Assembly (NCBI RefSeq): GCF_001654495.1
Contig: NZ_CP015849.1
Span: 6,303,001-6,367,000 of the forward strand
Direction: 5' to 3'
DNA length: 64,000 nt
Origin: Streptomyces sp. SAT1
GTDB taxonomy: Bacteria > Actinomycetota > Actinomycetes > Streptomycetales > Streptomycetaceae
The translations under genes were made by a program, and so were the position numbers. Below, in pieces: positions 26,271 to 34,160 of this stretch (the first letter of the stretch is position 1; each line of letters starts with the position of its first letter). The notes beneath the pieces were generated by a model that worked only from the letters and a program-made list of their open reading frames with translations, had not been told where the DNA came from and searched no databases.

Positions 26271-27461
26271 ATGAAGGCAGTGACCTGGCAGGGCAAGCGC
26301 GACGTCCGGGTGGAGGACGTCCCCGACCCCACGATCAAGGAACCCACCGACGCGGTCATCCGCATCACCTCGACCGGCCTGTGCGGCTCCGACCTGCACC
26401 TGTACGAGGTGCTGACCCCGTTCATGACCCCCGGCGACATCCTCGGCCACGAACCGATGGGCATCGTCGAGGAGGTCGGCTCCGAGGTGAGCGGCCTCCG
26501 ACCCGGTGACCGGGTCGTCGTACCGTTCCAGATCTCCTGCGGCCACTGCCACATGTGCTCCGCGGGTCTCCAGACGCAGTGCGAGACCACCCAGGTCACC
26601 AGCGAGCACATGGGCGCCGCCCTGTTCGGCTACACCCGGCTCTACGGCGCCGTCCCGGGCGCCCAGGCCGAGTACCTGCGCGTCCCGCAGGCCCAGTACG
26701 GCCCGATCAAGGTGCCGCAGGGTCCGTCCGACGACCGCTTCGTCTACCTCTCCGACGTGCTGCCCACCGCCTGGCAGGCCGTCGCCTACGCCGACGTCCC
26801 GCGCGGCGGCACCGTCGCCGTGCTCGGCCTCGGTCCGATCGGCGACATGGCCTGCCGGATCGCCCTGGCGCGCGGCGCCGGCCGGGTCTTCGGCGTCGAC
26901 CTGGTCACCGAACGGCTGGACCGGGCCCGGCGGCGCGGCGTGGAGACGTACGACCTGCGCGACTTCGACCACGAGAAGGACCTGGTCGCCGCGGTGCACG
27001 ACCAGACCGACGGGCGCGGCCCGGACGCGGTGATCGACGCCGTCGGCACCGAGGCGCACGGCAGCCATGTGGCCCGGTTCGTGCAGCAGGCCGCCGCGAT
27101 GATGCCGCGCGCCCTGAGCGGCCCGCTCTCCGAACGCTTCAGCGTCGACCGGCTCACCGCCCTGTACACCGCCATCGACCTGGTGCGCCGCGGCGGCACC
27201 ATCTCCCTGTCCGGTGTCTACGGCGGCCAGGCCGACCCGCTGCCGCTGCTCACCATGTTCGACAAGCAGCTCCAGATCCGGATGGGCCAGGCCAACGTCC
27301 GCCACTGGACCGACGACATCCTGCCCTACCTCACCGACGAGGACCCGCTCGGCGTCGACGACTTCGCCACCCACCGGGTCCCGCTGTCCGAGGCCGCGCA
27401 CGCCTACGAGATGTTCCAGCACAAGCAGGACGGCGCGGTGAAGATCCTGATGACGCCCTGA
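26271..27461 (+). CDS. Zinc-dependent alcohol dehydrogenase (formaldehyde dehydrogenase-like)
   Basis: A 396-residue medium-chain dehydrogenase. Catalytic zinc ligands are in GLCGSDLHLYE (Cys) and ILGHEPMG (His-Glu), the structural zinc loop in SCGHCHMCSAGLQTQC, and the NAD-binding fold in VAVLGLGPIGDMACRIAL. The long loop containing ALFGYTRLYGAVPGAQAEYLRVP resembles glutathione-independent formaldehyde dehydrogenase-like proteins, a group with unclear substrates. It is 134 bases after pcaV and likely a separate unit; it ends at a hairpin at 27480-27504. Confidence 0.88.
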   Translation: MKAVTWQGKRDVRVEDVPDPTIKEPTDAVIRITSTGLCGSDLHLYEVLTPFMTPGDILGHEPMGIVEEVGSEVSGLRPGDRVVVPFQISCGHCHMCSAGLQTQCETTQVTSEHMGAALFGYTRLYGAVPGAQAEYLRVPQAQYGPIKVPQGPSDDRFVYLSDVLPTAWQAVAYADVPRGGTVAVLGLGPIGDMACRIALARGAGRVFGVDLVTERLDRARRRGVETYDLRDFDHEKDLVAAVHDQTDGRGPDAVIDAVGTEAHGSHVARFVQQAAAMMPRALSGPLSERFSVDRLTALYTAIDLVRRGGTISLSGVYGGQADPLPLLTMFDKQLQIRMGQANVRHWTDDILPYLTDEDPLGVDDFATHRVPLSEAAHAYEMFQHKQDGAVKILMTP

Positions 27462-27479
27462 CCCGGCGGACATGACGCC

Positions 27480-27504
27480 CCGGCCTGGCGGAGCGGGAGG
27501 CCGG
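27480..27504. terminator. Hairpin between convergent dehydrogenase and ligase genes
   Basis: CCGGCCT (27480-27486) pairs perfectly with AGGCCGG (27498-27504) around an 11-base loop. It sits in the 48-base gap between two convergent genes and probably stops transcription from both sides. Confidence 0.5.
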
Positions 27505-27509
27505 CCGCG

Positions 27510-28574
27510 TCAGGGGCCGAGGATCCGCGCCAGGTCGTAGCGGACGGGCTCCTCCAGCTGGGCGTACGTGCAGCTCTCCGGGGCCCGGTCCGGGCGCCAG
27601 CGGCGAAAGCGCGCCGTGTGCCGGAACCGGGCCCCGTTCTCCATGTGGTCGTACGCCACCTCGGCCACCCGCTCCGGCCGCAGCGGCACCCACGACAGGT
27701 CCTTGCGGCCAGACCAGCGGCTCGGCGCGCCCGGCAGCCGGGCCGACTCGTGCGCCGCCTCCTCGGACCACGCGGCCCACGGATGCCCGGCCGGATCGTC
27801 CATGCGCAACGGCGCCAGCTCCTCGATCAGTTCGGCGCGCCGCTTCATCGGGAACGCCGCCGCCACTCCCACGTGCTGGAGGACGCCCCGGCCGTCGTAG
27901 AGCCCGAGCAGCAGCGAGCCCACGACCGGGCCGCTCTTGTGCAGGCGGTAGCCGGCCACCACCACGTCCGCCGTCCGCTCGTGCTTGATCTTGAACATGG
28001 CCCGCTGGTCCTGGAGGTAGGGCAGCCCCGGCGGCTTGGCGATCACCCCGTCGAGCCCGGCCCCCTCGTACTGCTCGAACCACTGCCGGGCCACGTCGAT
28101 GTCCGTCGTCGCCGGCGCCACGTGCACCGGCGCCCCCGCCCCCGCGAGCGCCCGCTCCAGCAGCGCCCGCCGGTCCGCCAGCGCTACGTCGAGCAGGGTC
28201 TCGGCGTCCAGCGCCAGCAGGTCGAACGCCACGAAGGAGGCCGGGGTCCGCTCCGCCAGCGCGCGCACCCGCGAGTCGGCCGGATGGATCCGCTCGGTCA
28301 GCGCGTCGAAGTCGAGCCGCCCCTCACGCGCGATCACGATCTCCCCGTCCAGCACGCACCGCTCGGGCAGCCGCTCCCGGAACGCCGCGACCAGCTCCGG
28401 GAAGTACCTGGTCAGCGGCTTGCCCGTCCGGCTGCCCAGCTCGACCTCGGCCCCGTCGCGGAACACGATCGCCCGGAACCCGTCCCACTTCGCCTCGTAG
28501 TGCATCCCCGGCGGGATGCGCGCCACCGGCTTGGCGAGCATGGGCTTCACGGGCGGCATCACGGGCAGCTCCAT
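27510..28574 (-). CDS. ATP-dependent DNA ligase (LigC/LigD-ligase type)
   Basis: A 354-residue ATP-dependent DNA ligase. The adenylated lysine is Lys29 in AKWDGFR; other nucleotidyltransferase motifs are VLDGEIVI, FVAFDLLALD, EGLDGVIAKP-like EGAGLDGVIAKP, and DVVVAGYRLHKSG. The C-terminal OB-fold ends in VRYDLARIL. It lacks polymerase and nuclease domains; these activities in Streptomyces are often on separate genes, and the polymerase is the divergent neighbour at 28650. It should seal nicks in end joining or excision repair. No Ku gene lies in the window, so a partner must be elsewhere. The start is the ATG at 28574, giving MELPVMPPVKPMLA. Confidence 0.92.
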   Translation of the reverse strand: MELPVMPPVKPMLAKPVARIPPGMHYEAKWDGFRAIVFRDGAEVELGSRTGKPLTRYFPELVAAFRERLPERCVLDGEIVIAREGRLDFDALTERIHPADSRVRALAERTPASFVAFDLLALDAETLLDVALADRRALLERALAGAGAPVHVAPATTDIDVARQWFEQYEGAGLDGVIAKPPGLPYLQDQRAMFKIKHERTADVVVAGYRLHKSGPVVGSLLLGLYDGRGVLQHVGVAAAFPMKRRAELIEELAPLRMDDPAGHPWAAWSEEAAHESARLPGAPSRWSGRKDLSWVPLRPERVAEVAYDHMENGARFRHTARFRRWRPDRAPESCTYAQLEEPVRYDLARILGP

Positions 28575-28649
28575 GGCTGCGATTGTGCGCGCGGTACGCG
28601 CCTTTCGCCCGGTGTGCGAGGTGTGCGGGGTACGCCTACCGTGGCTCGC

Positions 28650-29681
28650 ATGGGCGAAGCGGTGGAACTCGACGTGGCCGGCCGGACCGTACGGCTGTCC
28701 AGCCCGGACAAGGTGTTCTTCCCGGAGCACGGATACACCAAGCTGGACGTCGCCCGGTACTACCAGGCGGTCGCGCCCGGCATCCTGCGTGCCCTGCGCG
28801 AACGGCCCACCACCCTGGAGCGCTACCCGGACGGCATCGACGGCGAGTGGTTCTACCAGAAGCGCGCGCCCCGGGGCATGCCCGACTGGATCCCGACCGC
28901 CCACATCACCTTCCCCAGCGGACGCAGCGCCGACGAGATGTGCCCCACCGAGCAGGCGGCGGTGGTCTGGGCGGCCCAGTACGGCACCCTCACCTTCCAC
29001 CCCTGGCCGGTCCGGCGCGACGACGTCGAGCACCCCGACGAACTGCGCATCGACCTCGACCCGCAGCCCGGCACCGACTACACCGACGCCGTCCGCGCCG
29101 CCGCTGAACTGCGCGCCGTCCTCGACGAGTTCGGCGGCCTGCGCGGCTGGCCCAAGACCTCCGGCGGACGCGGACTGCACGTCTTCGTGCCCATCGAGCC
29201 GCGCTGGACCTTCACCCAGGTGCGGCGGGCCGCCATCGCCGTGGGCCGGGAGCTGGAGCGCCGCATGCCGGAGCAGGTCACCACCAAGTGGTGGAAGGAG
29301 GAGCGCGGCGCGCGCATCTTCATCGACTACAACCAGACCGCCCGCGACCGCACCATCGCCTCCGCCTACTCCGTACGCCCGCGCCCGCACGCCCCGGTCT
29401 CCGCGCCGCTGCGCTGGGAGGAGGTGCCCACCGCCCGCCCGCGCGACTTCGACATCACCACGATGCCCGCCCGCTTCGCCGAGGCCGGTGACGTGCACGC
29501 CGACATGGACGACCACGCCTACGCGCTGGACGCCCTGCTCGATCTGGCCGCGCGCGACGAACGCGACCACGGGCTGGGTGATCTGCCGTATCCGCCCGAG
29601 TACCCGAAGATGCCGGGGGAGCCGAAGCGGGTGCAGCCGAGCCGGGCCAGGGCCGCCGGGCAGAACCCCGCCGCCTCCTGA
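28650..29681 (+). CDS. LigD-type polymerase domain protein (NHEJ primase-polymerase)
   Basis: A 343-residue stand-alone polymerase domain of LigD (archaeo-eukaryotic primase superfamily). Two metal-binding aspartates are in RIDLDPQPG (Asp135 and Asp137), the nucleotide-binding TSGGRGLHVFV follows at 170-180, and FIDYNQ is the third conserved block. It would add nucleotides, often ribonucleotides, at breaks before ligation. It is divergent from the ligase gene with 75 bases between, in which TACCGT (28637-28642) lies 7 bases before the ATG, so a leaderless transcript is possible. No ligase or nuclease domain is fused. Confidence 0.92.
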   Translation: MGEAVELDVAGRTVRLSSPDKVFFPEHGYTKLDVARYYQAVAPGILRALRERPTTLERYPDGIDGEWFYQKRAPRGMPDWIPTAHITFPSGRSADEMCPTEQAAVVWAAQYGTLTFHPWPVRRDDVEHPDELRIDLDPQPGTDYTDAVRAAAELRAVLDEFGGLRGWPKTSGGRGLHVFVPIEPRWTFTQVRRAAIAVGRELERRMPEQVTTKWWKEERGARIFIDYNQTARDRTIASAYSVRPRPHAPVSAPLRWEEVPTARPRDFDITTMPARFAEAGDVHADMDDHAYALDALLDLAARDERDHGLGDLPYPPEYPKMPGEPKRVQPSRARAAGQNPAAS

Positions 29682-29771
29682 GCCGGACCGGGAGCACCTT
29701 CTGAGCCAGGCCGGGAGCGCCCTCTGAGCCAAGACCGGGAACGCCTCCTGAGCCGGGCCGGGACAGGAGGC
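29679..29771. repeat. Four degenerate 23-24 bp tandem repeats
   Basis: Copies begin with TGAGCC at 29679, 29702, 29725 and 29749, each continuing with a GGGCCGGGAG-like core. The first copy contains the polymerase gene stop. They fill the gap before the cyclodeaminase-like gene and look like slippage products. Confidence 0.75.
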
Positions 29772-29802
29772 GGGCACCGTCCGCAGTGCAGCACGGCGTA
29801 CG

Positions 29803-29830
29803 ACGGGAGACGGGAGACGGGAGACGGGAC
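29803..29830. repeat. 7-bp tandem repeats
   Basis: ACGGGAG is repeated three times at 29803-29823 and once as ACGGGAC at 29824-29830. It lies 48 bases upstream of the GTG at 29878, in the likely promoter region of the cyclodeaminase-like gene. Confidence 0.8.
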
Positions 29831-29877
29831 CGGGACCCGGGAGACCCGCCGCGCCCGCACCGGCGGATCATGACCGG

Positions 29878-30819
29878 GTGACCCTACTGCTGACCCGCCG
29901 CGACCTCGAAGCCGTCCTGGACCCCGCCGACTGCGTAGACGCCCTGCGCGAGGGCTTCCGCCGCGCCCCGCACACCACGGTCCCCGGACAGCGGATCCGC
30001 ACCGACCTGCCCTTCCCCGGCACGGCCACCGCCCTGATCCCCGGCCTGCTGCCGGGCATCGACGCCTACACCGTCAAGGTCAACGCCAAGTTCCCCGGCG
30101 CGCGCCCCGCCCTGCGCGGGGTGATCTGCCTGCACAGCGGCCGGGACGGCGAACTGCTCGCCCTGCTGGACTCCGCCACCGTCACCGCCCGGCGCACCGG
30201 CACGGCCGCCGCCCTGGGCACCCACCTGCTGGCCGCGGCCGGGGACGACACGGTCCTCGGCGTGGTGGGCGCGGGCGCCCAGGCCGAGGCGACCGTGCGC
30301 GCCCTGGACACCCTGCGCCCCCGCCGGGACCTGGTCATCCACGATCTGGACCCCGGCCGTGCGGCCGAGTTCGCCGCCCGGCACGGCGGCCGGGTACTGG
30401 ACTCCGCCGCCGAGGTCGCCGCCCGCGCGGAGACCGTCGTCCTGGCCACCTGGTCCCGGCAGCCGCTGCTGGGCCTCGCCGACGTCCGGGAGGGCACCCA
30501 CCTCACCAGCCTGGGCAGCGACGAGCCGGGCAAGCGGGAACTGGCGGCGGACCTGCTGCGCGCCGCCGTGCTCGTGGTCGACGACCGCGAACTGGCCGCC
30601 GCCATGGGCGTGCTGGCCGCGGCGGGGCTGCCCGCCTCGGCCGCCGACGCCACGCTCGGCGAGGTACTGGACGGCACGCGTCCCGGCCGACCCGACGCCT
30701 CGGCCCGTACCGTCTACGCGCCGGTCGGCCTGCCCTGGCAGGACCTGGCGGTCGCCTGGACCGCGTACCGGCGCGCCGGGGAACTGGGTGTCGGACGGCA
30801 TGTCGACCTCCTCGGCTGA
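29878..30819 (+). CDS. Ornithine cyclodeaminase / mu-crystallin family protein
   Basis: A 313-residue NAD(P)-binding protein of the ornithine cyclodeaminase family. The Rossmann motif is VLGVVGAGAQAEATVRAL at about residues 122-140; upstream are KVNAKFPGARPALRGVI and LLDSATVTARRTGTAAALG, the usual substrate-binding region. Members deaminate ornithine, reduce ketimines or make non-protein amino acids, so the exact reaction is open. The GTG at 29878 starts the conserved LLLTRRDLEAVLD. It is followed 100 bases later by a LacI gene that might control it. Confidence 0.87.
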   Translation: MTLLLTRRDLEAVLDPADCVDALREGFRRAPHTTVPGQRIRTDLPFPGTATALIPGLLPGIDAYTVKVNAKFPGARPALRGVICLHSGRDGELLALLDSATVTARRTGTAAALGTHLLAAAGDDTVLGVVGAGAQAEATVRALDTLRPRRDLVIHDLDPGRAAEFAARHGGRVLDSAAEVAARAETVVLATWSRQPLLGLADVREGTHLTSLGSDEPGKRELAADLLRAAVLVVDDRELAAAMGVLAAAGLPASAADATLGEVLDGTRPGRPDASARTVYAPVGLPWQDLAVAWTAYRRAGELGVGRHVDLLG

Positions 30820-30848
30820 GGGCGGCCTCCGGCGGCCCGGCACCGGCC

Positions 30849-30889
30849 GGGAAAGCGCTCTCACCACGGGCGGATCACCGGGCTATCCT
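30849..30889 (+). promoter_or_regulatory. LacI-type operator and -10 box upstream of the LacI gene
   Basis: GGGAAAGCGCTCTCACC at 30849-30865 is a near-palindrome of the LacI/GalR type centred on AGCGCT. A candidate -10, TATCCT, lies at 30884-30889, so the operator would cover the -35 position and allow autorepression of the gene at 30920. Confidence 0.55.
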
Positions 30890-30919
30890 GATCCGCAGCC
30901 GCCCGTGAGGAGTCCCGAA

Positions 30920-32017
30920 GTGAGCGAGACCGCGCCGCGTCCCACACTGGAGGCGGTGGCCGCGCGGGCGGGGGTGTCCCGGGCCACCGTGTCCCGGGTG
31001 GTCAACGGCGGGGACGGCGTGCGCGAACCCCTCGCCGCACGGGTCCGCCGGGCCGTGGACGAACTCGGCTATGTGCCCAACCAGGCCGCCCGCAGCCTGG
31101 TGACCAAGCGGCACGACGCCGTCGCCGTCGTCATCGCCGAACCGGAGACCCGGGTCTTCGCCGACCCCTTCTTCGCCCGCCAACTGCGCGGCATCAGCAA
31201 GGAGCTGACGGCCCACGACATCCAGCTCGTGCTGCTGCTCACCGAGGGCCGCGAGGACCACGCCCGGGTCGGGCGCTATCTGGCGGGCGGCCATGTCGAC
31301 GGGGCGCTGGTCTTCTCCCTCCACCTCGACGATCCGCTGCCCGCGCTGATCCAGCGCGCCGGGGTGCCGACCGTGTTCGGCGGGCGGCCCGGCTGGAGCG
31401 ACGGCATGCGGGAGGCGGCCTACGTCGACAGCGACAACCGGGGAGGCGCCCGGACGGCCGTACGGCACCTGGCCGGGCTCGGCCGGCGGCGGATCGCCCA
31501 CATCTGCGGGCCGCTGGACCAGACCTCGGCGGCGGACCGGCTCGAAGGCTACCGGGACGTCATGGACGGCGGCGATCCCCGGCTGATCGCGGAGAGCGAC
31601 TTCACGCCCGCCGGGGGCGAGCGCGCCCTCGGTGAACTCCTGGACCGGGTGCCCGATCTCGACGCGGTCTTCGCCGCGAACGACCTCACCGCCTCGGGCG
31701 CGCTGCGCGTGCTGCGCGCCCGCGGGCTGCGGGTGCCCGAGGACGTCGCCGTCGTCGGCTTCGACGACATGCTGCCGCTGGCCGAACAGACCGATCCGCC
31801 CCTGACGACGGTCCGCCAGGACATCGAGGGGATGGGCCGCCTGATGGCCCGCCTGCTGCTGCGGGGCCGCGACACCGCCCCGCCCGGCCCCGCCGGACCT
31901 GCCAGGCCCACCGGCCCCACCGGACCTGCCAGGCCCGCCGGTCCCGCCGGTCCCGCCGGGGACGCCGGACGCAGCCTCGTCCTGCCGACCGAACTGATCC
32001 GCCGGGCGTCCGCGTAG
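30920..32017 (+). CDS. LacI-family transcriptional regulator
   Basis: A 365-residue LacI repressor. The helix-turn-helix (TLEAVAARAGVSRATVSRVVNG, about residues 9-30) and hinge (YVPNQAARSLVTKR) are followed by a periplasmic-binding-type sensor domain (VAVVIAEPETRVF to GFDDMLPLAEQTDPPLTTVRQD). An unusual insert of Gly-Pro-x triplets (about residues 320-347: PGPAGPARPTGPTGPARP and more) separates the core from the last strand, where relatives have a short linker. The sugar or ligand is unknown. A perfect operator-like site precedes it, suggesting autoregulation. Confidence 0.92.
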   Translation: MSETAPRPTLEAVAARAGVSRATVSRVVNGGDGVREPLAARVRRAVDELGYVPNQAARSLVTKRHDAVAVVIAEPETRVFADPFFARQLRGISKELTAHDIQLVLLLTEGREDHARVGRYLAGGHVDGALVFSLHLDDPLPALIQRAGVPTVFGGRPGWSDGMREAAYVDSDNRGGARTAVRHLAGLGRRRIAHICGPLDQTSAADRLEGYRDVMDGGDPRLIAESDFTPAGGERALGELLDRVPDLDAVFAANDLTASGALRVLRARGLRVPEDVAVVGFDDMLPLAEQTDPPLTTVRQDIEGMGRLMARLLLRGRDTAPPGPAGPARPTGPTGPARPAGPAGPAGDAGRSLVLPTELIRRASA

Positions 32018-32109
32018 CGCACCCCGGCCGTACCCGCACCTGCACCCGTACCCGTCTCCCTTTCCGGGCGCACCGCCCCGGCTCCGGCCGGCCGCCGCCG
32101 TCGAGCTCG

Positions 32110-32132
32110 ATGTCAGTGGCTCCGCGTACGGT
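32110..32132 (+). promoter_or_regulatory. RecA-NDp/PafBC-type promoter of the SUKH-like gene
   Basis: ATGTCAGTG (32110-32118), eight bases, then TACGGT (32127-32132), six bases before the ATG at 32139. Only the first base of the -35 element differs from TTGTCAGTG. The transcript should be leaderless. Confidence 0.6.
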
Positions 32133-32138
32133 TCACCC

Positions 32139-32831
32139 ATGAGCGGCATGCCGACGCACGACGTCGGAGACGTACGACAGGCGTGGGGCCGGGTGACCGG
32201 ATGGCTGGAGCAGCACGCTCCGGCTGTCTTCGCCGCCCTCGGCGGCCCGGGAAGCGCGACGGCCGTCAGGGCCACCGAGACGCGCATGGGTCTGGTGCTC
32301 CCGACGGAGATGCGGCAGTGGCTGCTGGCGAACGACCTCGATGCCGGCAGGCGGCCCGATTCCCGATCGCCTCTGGTGGCGCTGGGATGCGGGGGAGTCC
32401 TTCCCAGCGGCGGACTGCTCCTCGGCCTCACGGACATCGAGCGTGTCCACCTCCACAAAGTGGCCATGGCGGAGAGGGAGCCGTCCGCGGACCCCGACCG
32501 CCCGTCCTGGCGCCGGGAGTGGGTGCCGGTCTCCGCGGAGAGCGACGGCTTCTACGGGAGATTCCTGGACATACGCACAGGGAAGGTCGGTTCCTGGACC
32601 GAAGGTGCTTTCCCCCGCGACGCCGAACACGCCTCGTTGGCCGCCTTCTTCCAGGCCGTGGCCGACCGGCTGGAAGGGGGCGACGCAGCAGGTACGGCAG
32701 GGCGCCGTATGCCTGATGGCGGTCCGCAGGCCGAGGCGATACGCCTTTGGGCGCGCGCGAACGGCTACCTCGTCAACGATCGCGGGCGCGTTCCCGCAGC
32801 CGTCCGCGAGGCATACGAAGCATCGCGGTGA
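32139..32831 (+). CDS. SMI1/KNR4 (SUKH)-like protein
   Basis: A 230-residue protein of the SMI1/KNR4, or SUKH, superfamily. Landmarks are the early GRVTGWLEQHAP, ATETRMGLVLPTEMRQWLLANDL (the conserved LP-x-x-hydrophobic helix) and the later DGFYGRFLDIRTGKVGSWTEG segment. SUKH proteins often act as immunity partners of secreted toxins, but many solitary Streptomyces members have other, unknown roles; no toxin gene is adjacent. The presence of a damage-type promoter with a leaderless ATG is notable. Codon use is slightly less GC-biased than in its neighbours. Confidence 0.78.
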   Translation: MSGMPTHDVGDVRQAWGRVTGWLEQHAPAVFAALGGPGSATAVRATETRMGLVLPTEMRQWLLANDLDAGRRPDSRSPLVALGCGGVLPSGGLLLGLTDIERVHLHKVAMAEREPSADPDRPSWRREWVPVSAESDGFYGRFLDIRTGKVGSWTEGAFPRDAEHASLAAFFQAVADRLEGGDAAGTAGRRMPDGGPQAEAIRLWARANGYLVNDRGRVPAAVREAYEASR

Positions 32832-32895
32832 GCGGCCCGCCTTTCCTTCGGCACCCTGACTCCGAAGCCGCCCACCGCACGTCCGGACCGCCCGG

Positions 32896-33693
32896 CTACC
32901 CCGGTTGCCGCCGCGGTGCCGGTTCGAGGACCGCGAAGCGGGCGCCGGACGGGTCGGTGAGCCGGGCGACGCGGCCGACGTCCGGGACCTCGGTGACCGG
33001 CAGGAGGATCCCGCCGCCCAGCTCCACGGCACGGGCCTCGGTGGTGTCGGCGTCCGCGACGGCGAAGTACGGCAGCCAGTACGGCCCCGTCCGGGCCGCC
33101 ACCGGATCGTCGCCGAGCGGGACGACACCGCCGAACATGGCGTCCTGGCCGCCGTCGGCGGGGTGGACGCAGGTGTAGGTGCCGTCGGGGAGGGGGACCG
33201 CCGACGTCTCCAGGCCGAGCACCCGGTGGTAGAAGGCGGCGGCCGCCGCCAGGTCGGGCGTGTACAGCTCCACCCAGCACAGCGAGCCGGGCTCCCCGGC
33301 CGCGTCGAGTCCCTGGCGCCGCCCCGGCTGCCAGAGGCCGAACGGCGCCCCGGCCCGGTCGGCGAGGAGGGCCGTGTGCCCCTGGCCCAGCACGTCCACC
33401 GGCGCGACCAGCACCCTGCCGTGTGCCTCCTCGGCGGCCTGTGCGGTCGCCCGCGCGTCGGCACACCGGAAGTACACGGTCCAGGCGGACGGGCCCCCGT
33501 CCGCAGGGGCGGGCATCGCACCGGCCGTGATCCGGCCGTCGAGCAGGAAGAAGCCGTAGCCGCCGGCGTCGGGTCCGGCCGACCGGAACTCCCAGCCGAA
33601 GAGCCCGCCGTAGAAGGAACGGGCGGCGCCGGGATCGGGAACGGTGACGTCGGTCCAGTTCGGAGCGCCGTCGGCGAAACGGGTGGTGAGCAT
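32896..33693 (-). CDS. VOC (glyoxalase-like) family protein
   Basis: A 265-residue protein built of two VOC modules. The first (NWTDVTVPDPGAARSFYGGLFGWEF, residues about 11-120) and second (LCWVELYTPDLAAAAAFYHRVLGLE to ARFAVLEP, about 135-258) share the beta-alpha-beta-beta-beta layout. Two modules pack into one metal-binding active site in many relatives, such as hydroxylases and antibiotic-resistance proteins. The substrate is unknown. It faces the SUKH-like gene convergently and diverges from the WhiB gene. Confidence 0.85.
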   Translation of the reverse strand: MLTTRFADGAPNWTDVTVPDPGAARSFYGGLFGWEFRSAGPDAGGYGFFLLDGRITAGAMPAPADGGPSAWTVYFRCADARATAQAAEEAHGRVLVAPVDVLGQGHTALLADRAGAPFGLWQPGRRQGLDAAGEPGSLCWVELYTPDLAAAAAFYHRVLGLETSAVPLPDGTYTCVHPADGGQDAMFGGVVPLGDDPVAARTGPYWLPYFAVADADTTEARAVELGGGILLPVTEVPDVGRVARLTDPSGARFAVLEPAPRRQPG

Positions 33694-33912
33694 CGTCGCC
33701 CTCCTTCGAAGGGACGCGTGGTCCGCTCCACCGAGTCTCGCACCGCCCCCGGACGACCGCCGCCGAAGCGCCGCCGCTCCGCGCGCCGCCGTGCGCGGCG
33801 GCTGTCCGGGAGGCCATCATCGGAACGCACCGGAGGGCGGCGGAAGGCCCCTGCCGCCGGCGTTGACCGCGCGTTGATCGAACGTTTTTCGCCGTCCGGC
33901 ACGATCTCGCCC

Positions 33913-34158
33913 ATGCACATCGAAACGATCACACCGGCCGACCCCGCCTGGCAGGCCCAGGCCCTGTGCGCGCAGACCGGGGCGGAGTTCTTCTTCCCGG
34001 AACCGGGCAGCTCCGTGCGCGAGGCCAAGCGCATCTGCGCGCTGTGCGAGATGCGCCCGGCCTGCCTGGAGTACGCGCTCGCCAACGACGAGCGCTTCGG
34101 CGTCTGGGGCGGGCTGTCCGAGAAGGAACGGCAGAACCTGCGCCGCAGGGCGCAGTAG
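33913..34158 (+). CDS. WhiB-like iron-sulfur regulator
   Basis: An 81-residue WhiB-family protein. Four cluster ligands are Cys19, Cys42, Cys45 and Cys51 (Cys-x22-Cys-x2-Cys-x5-Cys), followed by the GVWGG turn at 63-67 and a basic C-terminus (ERQNLRRRAQ) for DNA contact. WhiB proteins bind the principal sigma factor and respond to redox or nitric oxide. It ends 2 bases before the stop of the convergent desaturase gene. Which Streptomyces Wbl protein it corresponds to was not settled. Confidence 0.93.
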   Translation: MHIETITPADPAWQAQALCAQTGAEFFFPEPGSSVREAKRICALCEMRPACLEYALANDERFGVWGGLSEKERQNLRRRAQ

Positions 34159-34160
34159 GG

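Noticed and set aside
32139..32831. SUKH-like gene as immunity gene of a toxin system
   Set aside because: No toxin, secretion or polymorphic-toxin gene is adjacent.
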